Below are positions 34,614 through 44,853 of a stretch of DNA of 64,000 bases, piece after piece. Numbering within the stretch: the stretch's first letter is position 1; each line of letters begins with the position of its first letter. Source of the stretch: Tectiglobus sp965224045 (GTDB lineage Bacteria; Pseudomonadota; Alphaproteobacteria; Rhizobiales; Hyphomicrobiaceae); contig CBDCYD010000005.1 of assembly GCA_965224045.1 (NCBI GenBank), positions 124,001 through 188,000 on the forward strand. The letters run 5' to 3'. The notes below the pieces were generated by a model. It saw nothing but the letters and a program-made list of their open reading frames with translations, was not told the DNA's origin and did no database searches. Both the position numbers and the translations under genes were made by a program.

Positions 34614-34824
34614 CATAACTCCTTATATTACCGTGCGCCTGGCGACCTCACGACCGGTATCAGGAATTGAACCGGACCCTGGAGGAAGGCATGTCGAGGT
34701 CCGTCACGCGTCACCGCAAGAGCCGGCACCGAACTGCTCACACCTGGTCCGGGGCCGGCCGTCCGGTCCCGATTTGCGCCACGCTTCGATGTCTTCTCTC
34801 AAACCAACCGCAGCGCCATTGCCC

Positions 34825-35880
34825 CTATCCGTTTGGTTGGATGACAGCCTTTCCGGTGATTTGTTGGTCGAACAGCTTGTAGGCCTCATCCGCCTGTTCG
34901 AGGCGCCAGCGGTTGGTGAAGAGTTTTTCGACATCCAGTTTACGGTCCGCGATGAACTCGGCGCATTCCGCCTGGCCTTGCTTGGAGAACGTCCAGGAGC
35001 CGACAAGCGTGACCTGGCGGCGCAACAGGTCCGGGCTGACTTCAAGCGTCACTTCTCCGCGTTCGCCAACGAAGCACGCCGTCCCCCACGCACGCACGGC
35101 CTGCACCGTCGCCCGGCGCGCTTCGGGCGCCGATGAGCAGTCGAGCGTTTTGTGAGCGCCCTCGCCACGCGTCAGATCACGGATCGCTTCGACCGGATCG
35201 TTGTTACGCCCATCGATCGTCAGATCAGCGCCGAAAGATTTGGCAAGCTCGAGCCGCGCCGGTGACACGTCGATCGCGATAATCCGCGCACCCATGTCGG
35301 CGGCCAATTGCGTTGCCGAAAGACCAACCGGGCCTTGACCGAAAATCGCAATCGTTTCGCCGCCCTGCAGATTGAGGCGTTTCAATGCACCCCACGCCGT
35401 GCCCGTGCCGCAGGAGATCGCAGCCCCGGTCACGAAGGACAACTCGTCCGGCAGCCGCACAAGCGAATGCGCAGGCGCCTTCATGTAGTGCGCATGGCCG
35501 CCGTTTTTCCGCTGACCCGTAAACGATCGGGCCATCGGCGCACATTTGTGTCCACCCGCCCCGGCAGTGCTTGCAGGTTCCGCAGCCATCGTAGTGGTGG
35601 TTCATGACGCGATCGCCAATCCTGGCTTCGCGTTCGGTGACGGCCGAACCAACTGCCGCGACGACACCGCACGGCTCATGCCCGGCGACGACCCCGGCCC
35701 TGCGCACGATTCCGCGGTGACGACACCACCAGGGTTGGCTGGCGCACGATACGTGTGCAGGTCGCTGCCGCACATTCCGGAAGCCTTGATCTCGATCACG
35801 ACATCATGCGGTCCTGGTTCCGGATCGGGAAACTCCCGAATTTCCAGCTTGCGATCGCCAACGAATACGACACCCTTCAC
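34825..35880 (-). pseudogene. Zn-dependent alcohol dehydrogenase with two frameshifts
   Basis: Three frames together spell one medium-chain Zn-dehydrogenase. Frame one (from GTG 35880 after AGGAGG) has GMCGSDLHTYR, frame two has AGHEPCGVVAAVG and the structural-Zn part HYDGCGTCKHC, and frame three has CGTGTAWGAL, IFGQGPVGLSATQLA and the remainder. The second break is in a five-base A/T run at 35504-35508: four bases would restore VYGSAENGGHAHYMK. The first break lies at about 35700-35725 in a G/C-rich run. This is either a decayed gene or sequence error at homopolymers; the product, if functional, would oxidise an alcohol such as a threonine-like diol. Confidence 0.78.
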
Positions 35881-36185
35881 CGGGACCTCCTGTGACAGTC
35901 CGTTGTCTGCGCCTTGCATCTTAAACCGTTCTCAACTCCGGCAATGGCGTTAGCTGCAGATTGCCCGTCAAATTATATGGCTGATGGGGCACAGGAACTT
36001 GCCGTGCACACGGCCCTGCCCGGGCCGTTGCCTTGGCAGGGCGCCGGCGGCACGCGCTTGACCGTGTCTTAAACCACATCGCAAAGCAGCGCTTGTGCAA
36101 CGATCGGCGCTTCGCTAAAGTTGATCGCTTCCTGAGCAATCGGCGGCGCATTTTTTGGGGCGCCGTTTTTGTTTTGGAGGCTTCC

Positions 36186-37519
36186 ATGCCGAGTGATGTC
36201 GCAAGTTCCAACCGAGCGCGCCCCTCTTTCACGGAGGTGATGGACAGCGAGCGCCGGCAACTGGCAGCACGCTTGTTCGATCAGTTTCATGAGATGTCGT
36301 TCGACGGTGTCGGGATCAGTCGCGAGACGTATGGACCCGGTGAAACCGAAGCCATGCAGGTCGTTGAAGCGCTCGGCTTAGAGCACGGGTTTGAAACGCG
36401 CTGGGACGCGGCAAGAAATCTGATCGTTGCCCTGCCCGGAAAGGAGCCCGATCTTCCCGTCGTCGCCTCCGGCTCGCATCTCGACAGCGTCCCGCAGGGC
36501 GGCAACTTCGACGGCGCCGCCGGGGTCATCGCGTCGTTCATGGCGTTGCTGGCCGCGCGCCGCAACGCGCCCTTGCTTCGCACATTGGAAGTCTACGTTC
36601 TACGCGGTGAAGAAAGCGCCTGGTACGGCGGCCCGTGTTACTTCGGGTCGCGTGCGCTCTTCGGGCAGCTCACCGCGGCAGACCTGTCGAGCCGAACACC
36701 GCGACACGGGCGAAAGCCTGGCTGACAACATGGTCCGCTCCGGTGGTCGACATAAAGTTGATCGAACGCGCCAGAGCTTTGACCGACGTCAGCCGTTTCC
36801 ACTCTTGGATTGAGCTTCACATCGAGCAGGGACCCGTGCTGATTGCCAAGGACAAACCCGTCGGCATCGTCACCGGCATTCGCGGAAACATGCGCCACCG
36901 GCGCGTCACCTGCCGGGGACAGGCCGCACACTCAGGTGCCGTCCCGCGCTGGCTTCGCCACGATGCCGTGCTCGCGATGTCTGAGCTCCTCATGCGCATC
37001 GACGAGCATTGGCGCGTTCTTTTGGAATGGGGCGAAGACCTCGTCGTCACCGCCGGCATCGTCGAAACCAACCCGCGCGAACATGCGGTCTCGCGGGTGC
37101 CGGGCGAAGTGTCGTTTTCATTGGAATATCGCAGCCAGGACACCAGGACACTAAAGTCCTTCGGCGACCTGATCCGCTCGGAGTGTGAGCAAATCGAAGC
37201 AAAGCGCGGTGTAACCTTTGATCTCGGGCCGGTCGCCTACACCGAACCCGCGCAAATGTCGGACACACTGGTGAGCCTCGTCAAATCCACCGCGGAAAAC
37301 TTCAAAATCGACTGCGAAATCATGCCGTCGGGCGCAGGACATGATAGTGCGGTATTTGCCAATGCCGGAGTACCCTCGACCATGGTCTTCGTGCGCAACC
37401 AGAACGGCAGCCACAACCCCCACGAAGCCATGGAACTGGACGACTTTTGTGCCGGTGCGGAACTGCTTGCACAATCACTTCTCAGAGCTGCCGACACGAA
37501 AGACGAGGTGCGGTCATGA
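36186..37519 (+). pseudogene. Zn-dependent N-carbamoylase/hydantoinase-family hydrolase with frameshifts
   Basis: The gene starts at ATG 36186 five bases after GGAGG. Frame one contains SGSHLDSVPQGGNFDGAAGVI (metal site) to about 36690, a middle frame gives EHRDTGESLADNMV, and the last frame gives LHIEQGPVL, RCGQAAHSG-like CRGQAAHSG, and SGAGHDSAVFANAGVPSTMV to TGA 37519. So two shifts occur, at about 36681-36705 and about 36741-36752. The family hydrolyses N-carbamoyl amino acids, ureidoglycolate or allantoate. Its stop overlaps the pyrE-like start by ATGA. It may be decayed, or the sequence may have errors. Confidence 0.78.
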
Positions 37520-38171
37520 CGGACCGGGATGCGCCGGCACTGGAAGCGGCCAGGATCGTCGTCGAGGCAGGTGCCGTCTACACCAGAACGACCGGAGACC
37601 CGTTCTTCCTATCGTCCGGTTGGGCAAGCCCCGTTTTCATCGACATCAAGCGGCTAATATCGTTTGCCGATGCGCGTGAGCGATTGATCGAACTCGCATT
37701 GTCCAAAATCGACCAGACCTTTCCAGCCGGCACGTTCGATCAGATCGCCGGCTGCGAACTTGCCGGCGTTCCGTTTGCCGCGATCATCGCGGACACCGCC
37801 GCCGCGCCCCCCTTGTCGTCGCGATGAAGCGTGCGAGAGGATTTGGCCGACTTGCCCAGTTCGAAGGGACCTTTCAGCCGGAAACCAGAACCCTGCTCGT
37901 TGACGACCTTACCACCGATGGACGTACGAAGGACTCGATCAAACGGGCACTCATCGCCGCTCAGGCAAAGGTCATCGGGGTGTTCGTTCTGCTCGACTAC
38001 AAGGTGTTCCCGATTGCCGACGACGTGACATCGCTGATGTGTCTGGCAGACATTGCCGCGGCCGCCAGGGACGGCGGCGGTCTCGGCGCCGACGAACTTG
38101 AGGTCATCGAGGACTTCCTCAGTGACGCACCCCGCTGGTCGCGCCGCAACGGCGGAATAGACAGCATTTAA
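37516..38171 (+). pseudogene. Orotate phosphoribosyltransferase-like gene with a frameshift
   Basis: The first frame (ATG 37516) reads GAVYTRTTGDPFFLSSGWASPVFIDIKR and AGCELAGVPFAAIIAD, and the second frame continues KRARGFGRLAQFEG and TLLVDDLTTDGRTKDS, the PRPP-binding motif of PyrE. The break is in the run of six C at 37807-37812; one extra C would join the frames. It overlaps the carbamoylase stop, so the two belong to one operon, suggesting pyrimidine or hydantoin salvage and not the housekeeping PyrE. This is the third frameshifted gene in a row. Confidence 0.78.
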
Positions 38172-38210
38172 TTCTTGTTTTTGCCTTAGGCGCAATCGTC
38201 GGCCCGCTCC

Positions 38211-38256
38211 CCCTCCTGACCGCCCACGGCATCGTTGTACTGGGCGGTTGGGAGGG
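38211..38256. repeat. Dispersed hairpin element, copy 2 (16-bp arms)
   Basis: The left arm 38211-38226 and right arm 38241-38256 pair with two mismatches around a 14-base loop with ATCGT. It shares CTCCCCCTCC, CCGCCCA, the loop core and TGGGCGG with the element at 26140-26201. It lies between the convergent pyrE-like and GntR genes and may end transcription, although no T-run follows. The rest of the gap 38172-38378 is unremarkable. Confidence 0.75.
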
Positions 38257-38378
38257 CACATCGCGAAAGCTCGTGCGGCGTAACGCACCGCCTGACATTC
38301 CCTCGCATCGAACACACGGGTCACTAACTCCTGCAGCCTGCGATAACAGCCTTGCCCGCCGCTTATCTGTGACTGCCA

Positions 38379-39104
38379 TCAATCCGCCAAGAAATAATTC
38401 CCATGGCGTTCACGCAGTTCCTCGACGATTGCGAGCGACTTACCGAGATGCGTGCGAACCGCCTTTTCCGCGGCGACTTCATCGTGGCTTCGCAGTGCCT
38501 TCAGCATCGCGCGATGTTCCGCGATCACGGTCTTTCGGCGCATATGATGGCGCAGGTAGAGGCCACGGATGCGGTCATAGTGGCCCCGGCGGCTTGCGAG
38601 CAAACCGGTGAGCCCCGGCACACCGGCGGCCTGGAACATGGCTTCGTGAAATTCATTGTCTGCGGTCTTGAATGCAGCCTCATCGGAACGTTCCAGCTCG
38701 ACTTGTTGGCGCTCGATCCGGGATTCGAGTTCGTCAATGAGTGCCGAGTTGTCGGTTTTGGCGAGCACGCGCAGGACTTCGATTTCCACGCTGAGACGAA
38801 GGAAGTGCGTCTCACGCGCGTGCTGGACATCGATGAGCGAGATACGCGTACCGGACTGAGGGTAGACCTCGACGAGATCTTCCCCGGAGAGTTTCAGTAT
38901 CGCCTCTCGGATCGGTGTCTGGCTCGTCCCGAAATCCTCGACGAGTTGGCGCATGTGCAAATTCGCGCCGGGCTCGAATTCGAAGTTGATGATTCGATGG
39001 CGCAACTCTTCGTAGACATGCTGCATTGCAGACATCGAGGCATTGCGCCGGCTCGCTCTGCTGTACGATCGGCCACGGGTGCGATGTTGTGTCGTTGATA
39101 CCAT
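38379..39104 (-). CDS. GntR family transcriptional regulator (FCD type)
   Basis: The 241-residue regulator has an N-terminal winged helix (VYEELRHRIINFEFEPGANL, then LVEDFGTSQTPIREAILKL) and a C-terminal FCD domain with DNEFHEAMF and AEHRAMLKALRSHDEVAAEKAVRTHL, which holds the ligand/metal His residues. It is divergent from a TRAP transporter, and likely controls it; FCD regulators usually respond to organic acids. The start is ATG 39104 next to an in-frame GTG 39107; an internal ATG near residue 25 is possible. Confidence 0.9.
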   Translation of the reverse strand: MVSTTQHRTRGRSYSRASRRNASMSAMQHVYEELRHRIINFEFEPGANLHMRQLVEDFGTSQTPIREAILKLSGEDLVEVYPQSGTRISLIDVQHARETHFLRLSVEIEVLRVLAKTDNSALIDELESRIERQQVELERSDEAAFKTADNEFHEAMFQAAGVPGLTGLLASRRGHYDRIRGLYLRHHMRRKTVIAEHRAMLKALRSHDEVAAEKAVRTHLGKSLAIVEELRERHGNYFLAD

Positions 39105-39140
39105 CACAGAACTCGGATGAATCGGTATGGAGACTTGACT

Positions 39141-39156
39141 GATATATTAATATAAT
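39141..39156 (+). promoter_or_regulatory. AT-rich dyad and -10 box upstream of the TRAP transporter
   Basis: GATATATTAATATAAT holds a 12-bp palindrome (TATATTAATATA, 39143-39154) and ends in TATAAT at 39151-39156. It is in the 205-base gap between the GntR gene and the TRAP binding protein, and could be the regulator's operator overlapping a promoter. No clear -35 box at 17 bases is seen. Confidence 0.45.
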
Positions 39157-39309
39157 ACTTAGTGTGCCATGACCAGTGCCGAGAGCACTGCTGGAGTGAT
39201 CGCCGGGCGCAGGCCAAAAATTTCAAAAAGGGGCAATGGCCGGGCGTTGCTTTCTGGTTGTCAGGCTCAAGAATTGCCAGTCAAGATGTAACTGCAACAG
39301 GAGGAAATT

Positions 39310-40338
39310 GTGAAACATATGAGAGTGCTATCTGCTGCTGCTGTCGCTGCGGTGCTCGTCGTTGCACCGGCACAGGCACAAACCAACATCAAGGTCCAGG
39401 CAAGCTCGAAGGCGGGCGACTGGGCCCACCGCTTCATGACCGAGAATTGGGCACCGAAGCTCAAGGCGATGACCTTCGGCAAGCTTTCGATCGAAGTCCT
39501 GCCGACCAAGGCCGTCGTCCCGCACCGCGAAACGATCGACGCGGTTGCAAACGGCATCCTCGACGGCGACCTTAATGCTGTCTCTTATTTCGCCGGCCGC
39601 GACCCGGCCTTCGCCATCATCGGCGACCTCATCGCCGGCTACGACACCGTCGATCAGGTCCGCACGTTCTGCATGCACGGCGGCGGCAAGGAGATCCTTC
39701 AGGAACTCTACGACAAGTACACCAAGGGCAAAGTGCACGTCATCGGCTGCGGCCCTTATGCCAAGGAAGCCTTGGTATCCAAGAACAAGATCACCACGGT
39801 CGATGGGTTGAAGGGCGTCAAGATCCGCTCGCCGGAAGGCCTCGCCGCCGAAGTCTTCAAGCGCGTCGGAGCAGCCCCGGTATCGCTGCCCTTCTCTGAG
39901 GTCTACACCGCACTTGAAAAGGGCTTGATCGACGCCGCAGATGCCTCCGCCTTCGTAAATAACGAGGCCCACGGCATGCACAAGATTGCGAAATTCCCGA
40001 TCTATCCGGGAATCCACTCAATGGCCGTTCTGCAGTTCATCCTGAACAAGCGGGTCTGGGACAAGATTGGCGCAGACGGCCAGCAAGCCCTGCAAATCTG
40101 GTATTCGGCCGCTTACGACGCGATGCGCCGTGAGGCCGACCTGCAGGACCGCCAGATCGCAGAAAAATATGCTGACGGCAAAGACGTGCAGGTCATCGAC
40201 TGGGCACAACAGGAGCGCGACAAGTTCCGCGAGATCTCGGTCAAGGCCTGGCAGGACTTCGCGGCCAAGACACCGCTCGCCAAGAAGGCACTTGATGCAC
40301 ACCTCGCCTTCATGAAGAAGACGGGCATGCTGAAGTAA
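39310..40338 (+). CDS. TRAP transporter solute-binding protein (DctP family)
   Basis: The 342-residue periplasmic protein has a Sec signal (LSAAAVAAVLVVAPAQAQ) and DctP-type features: GKLSIEVLPTKAVVPHRETI, GLKGVKIRSPEGLAAEVFKRVGAAPVSLPFSEVYTALEKGLIDA, a hallmark of the family, and PIYPGIHS. Start GTG 39310 after GGAGGAAATT; ATG 39319 is possible. It captures an organic acid for the permease downstream. It starts a rightward operon divergent from the GntR regulator. Confidence 0.92.
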   Translation: MKHMRVLSAAAVAAVLVVAPAQAQTNIKVQASSKAGDWAHRFMTENWAPKLKAMTFGKLSIEVLPTKAVVPHRETIDAVANGILDGDLNAVSYFAGRDPAFAIIGDLIAGYDTVDQVRTFCMHGGGKEILQELYDKYTKGKVHVIGCGPYAKEALVSKNKITTVDGLKGVKIRSPEGLAAEVFKRVGAAPVSLPFSEVYTALEKGLIDAADASAFVNNEAHGMHKIAKFPIYPGIHSMAVLQFILNKRVWDKIGADGQQALQIWYSAAYDAMRREADLQDRQIAEKYADGKDVQVIDWAQQERDKFREISVKAWQDFAAKTPLAKKALDAHLAFMKKTGMLK

Positions 40339-40449
40339 TCAGCCGGCCGTCTCAGTGCTACGGGCTGTCGCGCCGATAAGGTTGGCGCGGCAGCCGTTCC
40401 CTCTACATCGAATTCCAAATACTCGCCTGTTTATTGATGAGGTCCGTCG

Positions 40450-42501
40450 ATGGTTGCCGCAAGCGAAACCGCCCAGGCCGTTGAGGAGCGCGAAGGCACG
40501 GCCGTCGCCCGCGGTGTCGATCATGTCAGTCGATTTCTCGGGCTGTCCGTCGGCAACCTCTACATTCTATGCGCCTTTGTAACTCTCTACGAGGTCATCG
40601 CGCGGTACATATTCAACTCGCCGACCCAGTGGGCCTTCGAAGTCGTCATGACGTTGTGCGCCACCGCCTGGATGCTGTCGGCAGGCTTTGTCACGCTGCA
40701 AAAGCGCCACATCGGGATTACGGTCTTCTACTTGCTGGCGAGCGACCGCGTACGCTGGTGGCTTGACCTCTTTGCCATGATCGTTGGCGTGTTCGCGCTG
40801 TACATGCTGACCAGTGACACGCTGGTCCGCGCGCTGGAATCGATTGACCTCGTCGAGCGAGGCGGCACCGGCTGGAACTCGCCGCAGCCGATGATCCTAA
40901 AGACGATCCTCGTTCTTGGCCTTTTCCTGTACCTCATCCAGCTCTTGATGAACCTCTCGCGGCACTTCCAGAGCCGCATGATCGAGGTCATCGTACTCGC
41001 ACTAACGGCGCTGATCGTATTGCGCTACGGCATCCAGATCGGCCACCATTATCTTGGTGAGGCAAGCCTGTTCGGCCAGATCGACAAGTCCATCCTGGCC
41101 CTCGGTGAAAATACGCTCAACCTCAACGACAGTATCGATGTCAGAAGCTACGGCATCGGCGCCGTCAGCCTCGGCATCGTCGCTGCGCTGCTCATATTGA
41201 TGATGACCGGCATGCCCCTCGGCATCGTCACGCTGATCATCTCCGTGGTTTGCGCCTTCCTCTTCTTCGGCACCAACGGCCTGTACCTCGTATCGGTCAA
41301 CGCCTTCGACCTTCTCGAGAAATACCCGCTGGTCGCGGTTCCGCTGTTCGTCTTGATGGCGACCATCCTCGAGCGCGCCGGCATCGCCGAGGATCTGTTC
41401 GATGCGATGTCGATTTTTGCCGGCAACCTACGCGGCGGCGTCGCCCTGCAAACCACCATTGTTGCCGTGATCCTGGCCGCCATGTCCGGCGTCATGGGCG
41501 GCGAAATCGTGATGCTTGGCCTCGTTGCGCTGCCGCAGCTGCTTCGCCTCAAGTACGACCGCCGGATGTCGATCGGCCTGATCTGCGCATCCGGCGCACT
41601 GGCAACCTTGATCCCGCCATCGATCGTCATGATCGTCTATGGCCTGAGTGCCAACGTCGGCATTGGCGACTTGTTCGCCGCCGGTTTCATCCCGGGCCTG
41701 ATGCTTGCCACCTTCTACGTCACCTATGTGCTGGTCCGCGTGAACCTCAACCCGGCGATGGCACCGACCGCTGCCGAAATTGCCGAAATGATGGGCACCG
41801 AAAAACAGGGCCTGAGCCGGGAACGCTACATAGCGGTTGCGCTCTGCGTTTTCCTGATCGCCTTTGTCATGGGCTCGATCTACGCCGGCATCGCATCGGT
41901 GACGGAGGCCGCGGGCGTCGGCGTCTTTGGCGCGATTATCGTTGCAGCCGTACGCAATCGTTTCGATTTCAATTTGCTGCGCGATTCGCTTGCCAACACC
42001 ATGGGCGTTGTCGGCACCATCATCTGGCTCATCATCGGTGCCGTCGCATTCACCGGCCTCTATAACCTGGTTGGCGGTGCAGCTTTCATGCGCTCGCTGT
42101 TCGAAGGCCTCGGCCTGCCGCCGCTCGGCGTCGTCTTTGTGATGATGGCCATTCTCGTGGTGCTTGGCACCTTCATGGAGTGGATCGCGATCATTTTCAT
42201 TACGGTACCTGTGTTCGCACCTGTCGTACGCGACATGGGCCCCGCGCTCGGCATGGAACCGAGTTGGGCCGCGGTCTGGTTCGGCATCCTGTTTGTCATG
42301 AACATCCAGATCTACTTCCTGTCGCCACCCTTCGGCCCGGCCTGCTTCTGGCTCAAGTCCGTGGCGCCGAAGGACATCACTTTGCAAGAGATCTTCATGT
42401 CGGTGCTGCCGTTCATCGTGTTACAGATCATCGGCATGCTGCTTGTGATGTTCTTCCCGCAGATTGCGCTTTGGCTGCCGCAAGCATTGAGCCCGAGCTG
42501 A
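40450..42501 (+). CDS. Fused TRAP transporter permease DctQM
   Basis: The 683-residue membrane protein joins the small DctQ part (residues about 1-170, with NSPTQWAFEVVMTLCATAWMLSAGF and HIGITVFYLL, four helices) to the large DctM part (from about residue 230: GMPLGIVTLIISVVCAFLFF, then VMGGEIVMLGLVALPQLLRLKYDRRMSIG and FGPACFWLKSVAPKDITLQEI at the end). Fused permeases are a known variant. It follows the binding protein with a 111-base gap, GAGG before the ATG. It imports the bound acid with sodium. Confidence 0.92.
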   Translation: MVAASETAQAVEEREGTAVARGVDHVSRFLGLSVGNLYILCAFVTLYEVIARYIFNSPTQWAFEVVMTLCATAWMLSAGFVTLQKRHIGITVFYLLASDRVRWWLDLFAMIVGVFALYMLTSDTLVRALESIDLVERGGTGWNSPQPMILKTILVLGLFLYLIQLLMNLSRHFQSRMIEVIVLALTALIVLRYGIQIGHHYLGEASLFGQIDKSILALGENTLNLNDSIDVRSYGIGAVSLGIVAALLILMMTGMPLGIVTLIISVVCAFLFFGTNGLYLVSVNAFDLLEKYPLVAVPLFVLMATILERAGIAEDLFDAMSIFAGNLRGGVALQTTIVAVILAAMSGVMGGEIVMLGLVALPQLLRLKYDRRMSIGLICASGALATLIPPSIVMIVYGLSANVGIGDLFAAGFIPGLMLATFYVTYVLVRVNLNPAMAPTAAEIAEMMGTEKQGLSRERYIAVALCVFLIAFVMGSIYAGIASVTEAAGVGVFGAIIVAAVRNRFDFNLLRDSLANTMGVVGTIIWLIIGAVAFTGLYNLVGGAAFMRSLFEGLGLPPLGVVFVMMAILVVLGTFMEWIAIIFITVPVFAPVVRDMGPALGMEPSWAAVWFGILFVMNIQIYFLSPPFGPACFWLKSVAPKDITLQEIFMSVLPFIVLQIIGMLLVMFFPQIALWLPQALSPS

Positions 42502-42575
42502 TCGCGTTGCATTGAACCGCTGCCTGGCCATGCAGGCGGGGCGCGAACCGAATCGAAGCACGGAGGAAACCAGTC

Positions 42576-42701
42576 ATGGTCGAAGACGAAGACCGCGCTC
42601 TCCCTGCCTATTATGGCGTCTGGCCGACCTTGTTCGGCATCGCACTGGGCGTGGCTATTGCGATATTCATGTTCGCCCTGGCGGACGGCTTCACGCACTG
42701 A
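42576..42701 (+). CDS. 41-residue single-pass membrane protein downstream of the TRAP permease
   Basis: ATG 42576 lies nine bases after CGGAGG. The product has an acidic start (MVEDEDRALPAYYGVW), one helix (LFGIALGVAIAIFMFALA) and a short end DGFTH. It follows the fused permease by 74 bases on the same strand, so it may be a small subunit or modulator of the transporter. No family is recognised and no second copy is seen in the window. Confidence 0.62.
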   Translation: MVEDEDRALPAYYGVWPTLFGIALGVAIAIFMFALADGFTH

Positions 42702-42779
42702 CGCGGATTGACCTGCGCGATTGGCGGATTCCGGCCGCGCCACTCGGTGAGAGCCGCGCCAATTGCCGGCTGCCGGCCG

Positions 42780-43727
42780 TTACGCGCCGCGTCCGCCGAG
42801 TGCGAGGCGCCGCTCGATACCCTTGATGACGGCAACGATGCCGCGATTAGCCGGCACGGCAATACCCAGAGCATCGGCCTCGCGCACGATTGCACCGTTT
42901 ATGGCATCGATCTCCGTTCGCCGCCCCGCTTCGATGTGCTGCAGCATCGAGGGCTTGGTGTGTTTCGACGCGACATGCGCACGCAGCTTCGGCAGCGGGT
43001 CGGGAATTTCGAGGTCGATGCCCTTGGCGCGCGCCACCGCCAGTGCTTCCTCGACGATCGCTGTGCGTAGTTCTTCCAATTCCGGCACTTTGGCCGTCTC
43101 CGCTTGAACCATTCCGGTCGATGCGCAAATCGGATTGACCGCGGCGTTGTGAATGAGTTTGGACCACAGCGTTCCGACGATGTTTTCCGTTGCATTGACC
43201 ATGAAACCGGCCTGGTCCAGCGTTTCGGCAAGGCCGCGCACCCGAGAACTCACCGTTCCGTCAATTTCGCCGATCACCGTCGGGTCGAGCTTGGTCAGGT
43301 CGCTCTCGCCGGGAGCCAGCTTCTGCGCACTGGAGCGGATCGAGCCGGCCGTCACGCGCTCTTGCCCCAGAACCTCGACCAGGGCTTCAACATTGCCGAT
43401 ACCGTTCTGCAACGTCAGCACGAACCCGTCGGGCTTGAGCACCCTCTTCGCCGTGGCGGCTGCCGCCTTGGTATCGTTAGCCGTCGTAAGCACCACCGCC
43501 ACATCCGCCCAGGCTTCGTTGCGCGGCTCAGCAAACACACGCACCGAAACCTGATGATCGCCCGCCGCCCCTTCCAGGCGGTACCCGCTCTGCGACACGG
43601 CACGCACGATATCGCGATCGGTATCGATCATCGTTACCGCTTCGCCGGCATCGGCAAGCAATGTGCCCAAAGCACCGCCCATGGCTCCGGCTCCGATCAT
43701 TGCAAAGTGCGGCCGGTGTTCCGACAT
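42780..43727 (-). CDS. 2-dehydropantoate 2-reductase family protein (PanE/ApbA-like)
   Basis: The 315-residue protein starts with FAMIGAGAMGGALGTLLADAG (NADPH motif) and contains LTLQNGIGN, WSKLIHNAAVNPICAST with the catalytic Lys, and MLQHIEAGRRTEIDAINGAIV, where the Glu is conserved in ketopantoate reductases. Family members also reduce other 2-oxo acids. It is monocistronic and convergent with the TRAP operon, so a link to that transport is only suggested by position. Confidence 0.87.
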   Translation of the reverse strand: MSEHRPHFAMIGAGAMGGALGTLLADAGEAVTMIDTDRDIVRAVSQSGYRLEGAAGDHQVSVRVFAEPRNEAWADVAVVLTTANDTKAAAATAKRVLKPDGFVLTLQNGIGNVEALVEVLGQERVTAGSIRSSAQKLAPGESDLTKLDPTVIGEIDGTVSSRVRGLAETLDQAGFMVNATENIVGTLWSKLIHNAAVNPICASTGMVQAETAKVPELEELRTAIVEEALAVARAKGIDLEIPDPLPKLRAHVASKHTKPSMLQHIEAGRRTEIDAINGAIVREADALGIAVPANRGIVAVIKGIERRLALGGRGA

Positions 43728-43983
43728 GTCTTCCCCTCTGTTTCACCCGAAGGCCGTGCATTCCGGGCAAGGAGCCCACTCGCGATCATCGTTCCTGTAT
43801 GCAGTTGCCCTGTCAAAACATACCCCGCAATGCTCCAGATCAAACAATTGCTCCCTCAAGACAATCCGAAGGGTGATCCCTGTGCCAGCGGGTGGTTGAC
43901 GCCCTCACGACGCCGTGGCCCTCATAGTCGACGTCCGGCCGCGACGCCGGAAAACCGCCCCACACCTAGGACGAACTGGTCCC

Positions 43984-44796
43984 ATGCCAACCTTGACACT
44001 CTCGCCGGGCAATACTCTGGCCTATGAACACACCCCGCCTGCCACCGAAACCGGCAAGACCATCGTCTGTTTCAACGCCTTGAGCGGCGACATGGGCATG
44101 TGGACGACAAGCCTCGGCGAAAAATTGAGCGCCGCCGGCCACGGCTGGCTGATCTACAACCTGCGCGGACAAGCCGGCAGCGAATTCACGATCAACCGTT
44201 TCGATGAAGCGCAGATCGTCGCTGACGCGACCGCGCTGCTCGAGGAGGTCAAACCTGCCCGCCCGGTCTTTGTCGGCCTGTCGATTGGTGGCCTGTTCGC
44301 CTTGAAGGTCCATCTCGCAGGTGGTGCCGGTGCGGCGCAGGGTCTCGTCCTCATCAACACGTTGCGCAAGTCCGGCCCGCGTCTCGACTGGCTCAACGAC
44401 GCCGTCATCCGCGCCGCCGAAACCGGCGGCATGGATCTCCTCAAGGACCTCTTCAGTCCGCTCCTCATGAACGAGGACTGGCAGGGCGAAAATCGCGCCG
44501 GCTTTCTGGGCAGCGGCGGCTACACGCCATGCAATGCTGATGATCCGGGCCTCATGCTGCTCCAGTCCGGACCGACGGCGGATTGGAACGTTGACTACGA
44601 AAGTATCACCGTACCGGCGCTGATCATCACCGGCCTCCAGGACCGGGTATTCTTCAATGCCGACCATGTCGCCGAACTCGCAGCCCGCCTGCCAAACGCC
44701 AGCCGCATCGACTTTGCGAATGCCGGCCACATGGTCCCGGTCGAGCGGCCGGCTGAACTTGCTGATGCGGTAGTCGCTTTCGCGGATTCACTCTAA
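43984..44796 (+). CDS. Alpha/beta hydrolase (3-oxoadipate enol-lactonase-like)
   Basis: This is a 270-residue serine hydrolase: VGLSIGGLFALK holds the nucleophile Ser, ITGLQDRVF the Asp, and NAGHMVPVERP the His, the triad order of enol-lactonases and related esterases. FNALSGDMGMWTTSL is the oxyanion region, with Asn in the usual His-Gly place. Start ATG 43984 (MPTLTLSPGNTLAYEH); the frame is open upstream to 43915. It is followed by a HAD gene at 57 bases. The substrate is unknown. Confidence 0.88.
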   Translation: MPTLTLSPGNTLAYEHTPPATETGKTIVCFNALSGDMGMWTTSLGEKLSAAGHGWLIYNLRGQAGSEFTINRFDEAQIVADATALLEEVKPARPVFVGLSIGGLFALKVHLAGGAGAAQGLVLINTLRKSGPRLDWLNDAVIRAAETGGMDLLKDLFSPLLMNEDWQGENRAGFLGSGGYTPCNADDPGLMLLQSGPTADWNVDYESITVPALIITGLQDRVFFNADHVAELAARLPNASRIDFANAGHMVPVERPAELADAVVAFADSL

Positions 44797-44853
44797 GGGC
44801 CGGTCCCGTGACCACTGCTATTCTGGCCACCAGGAGCATCTAAGACATCGCCG

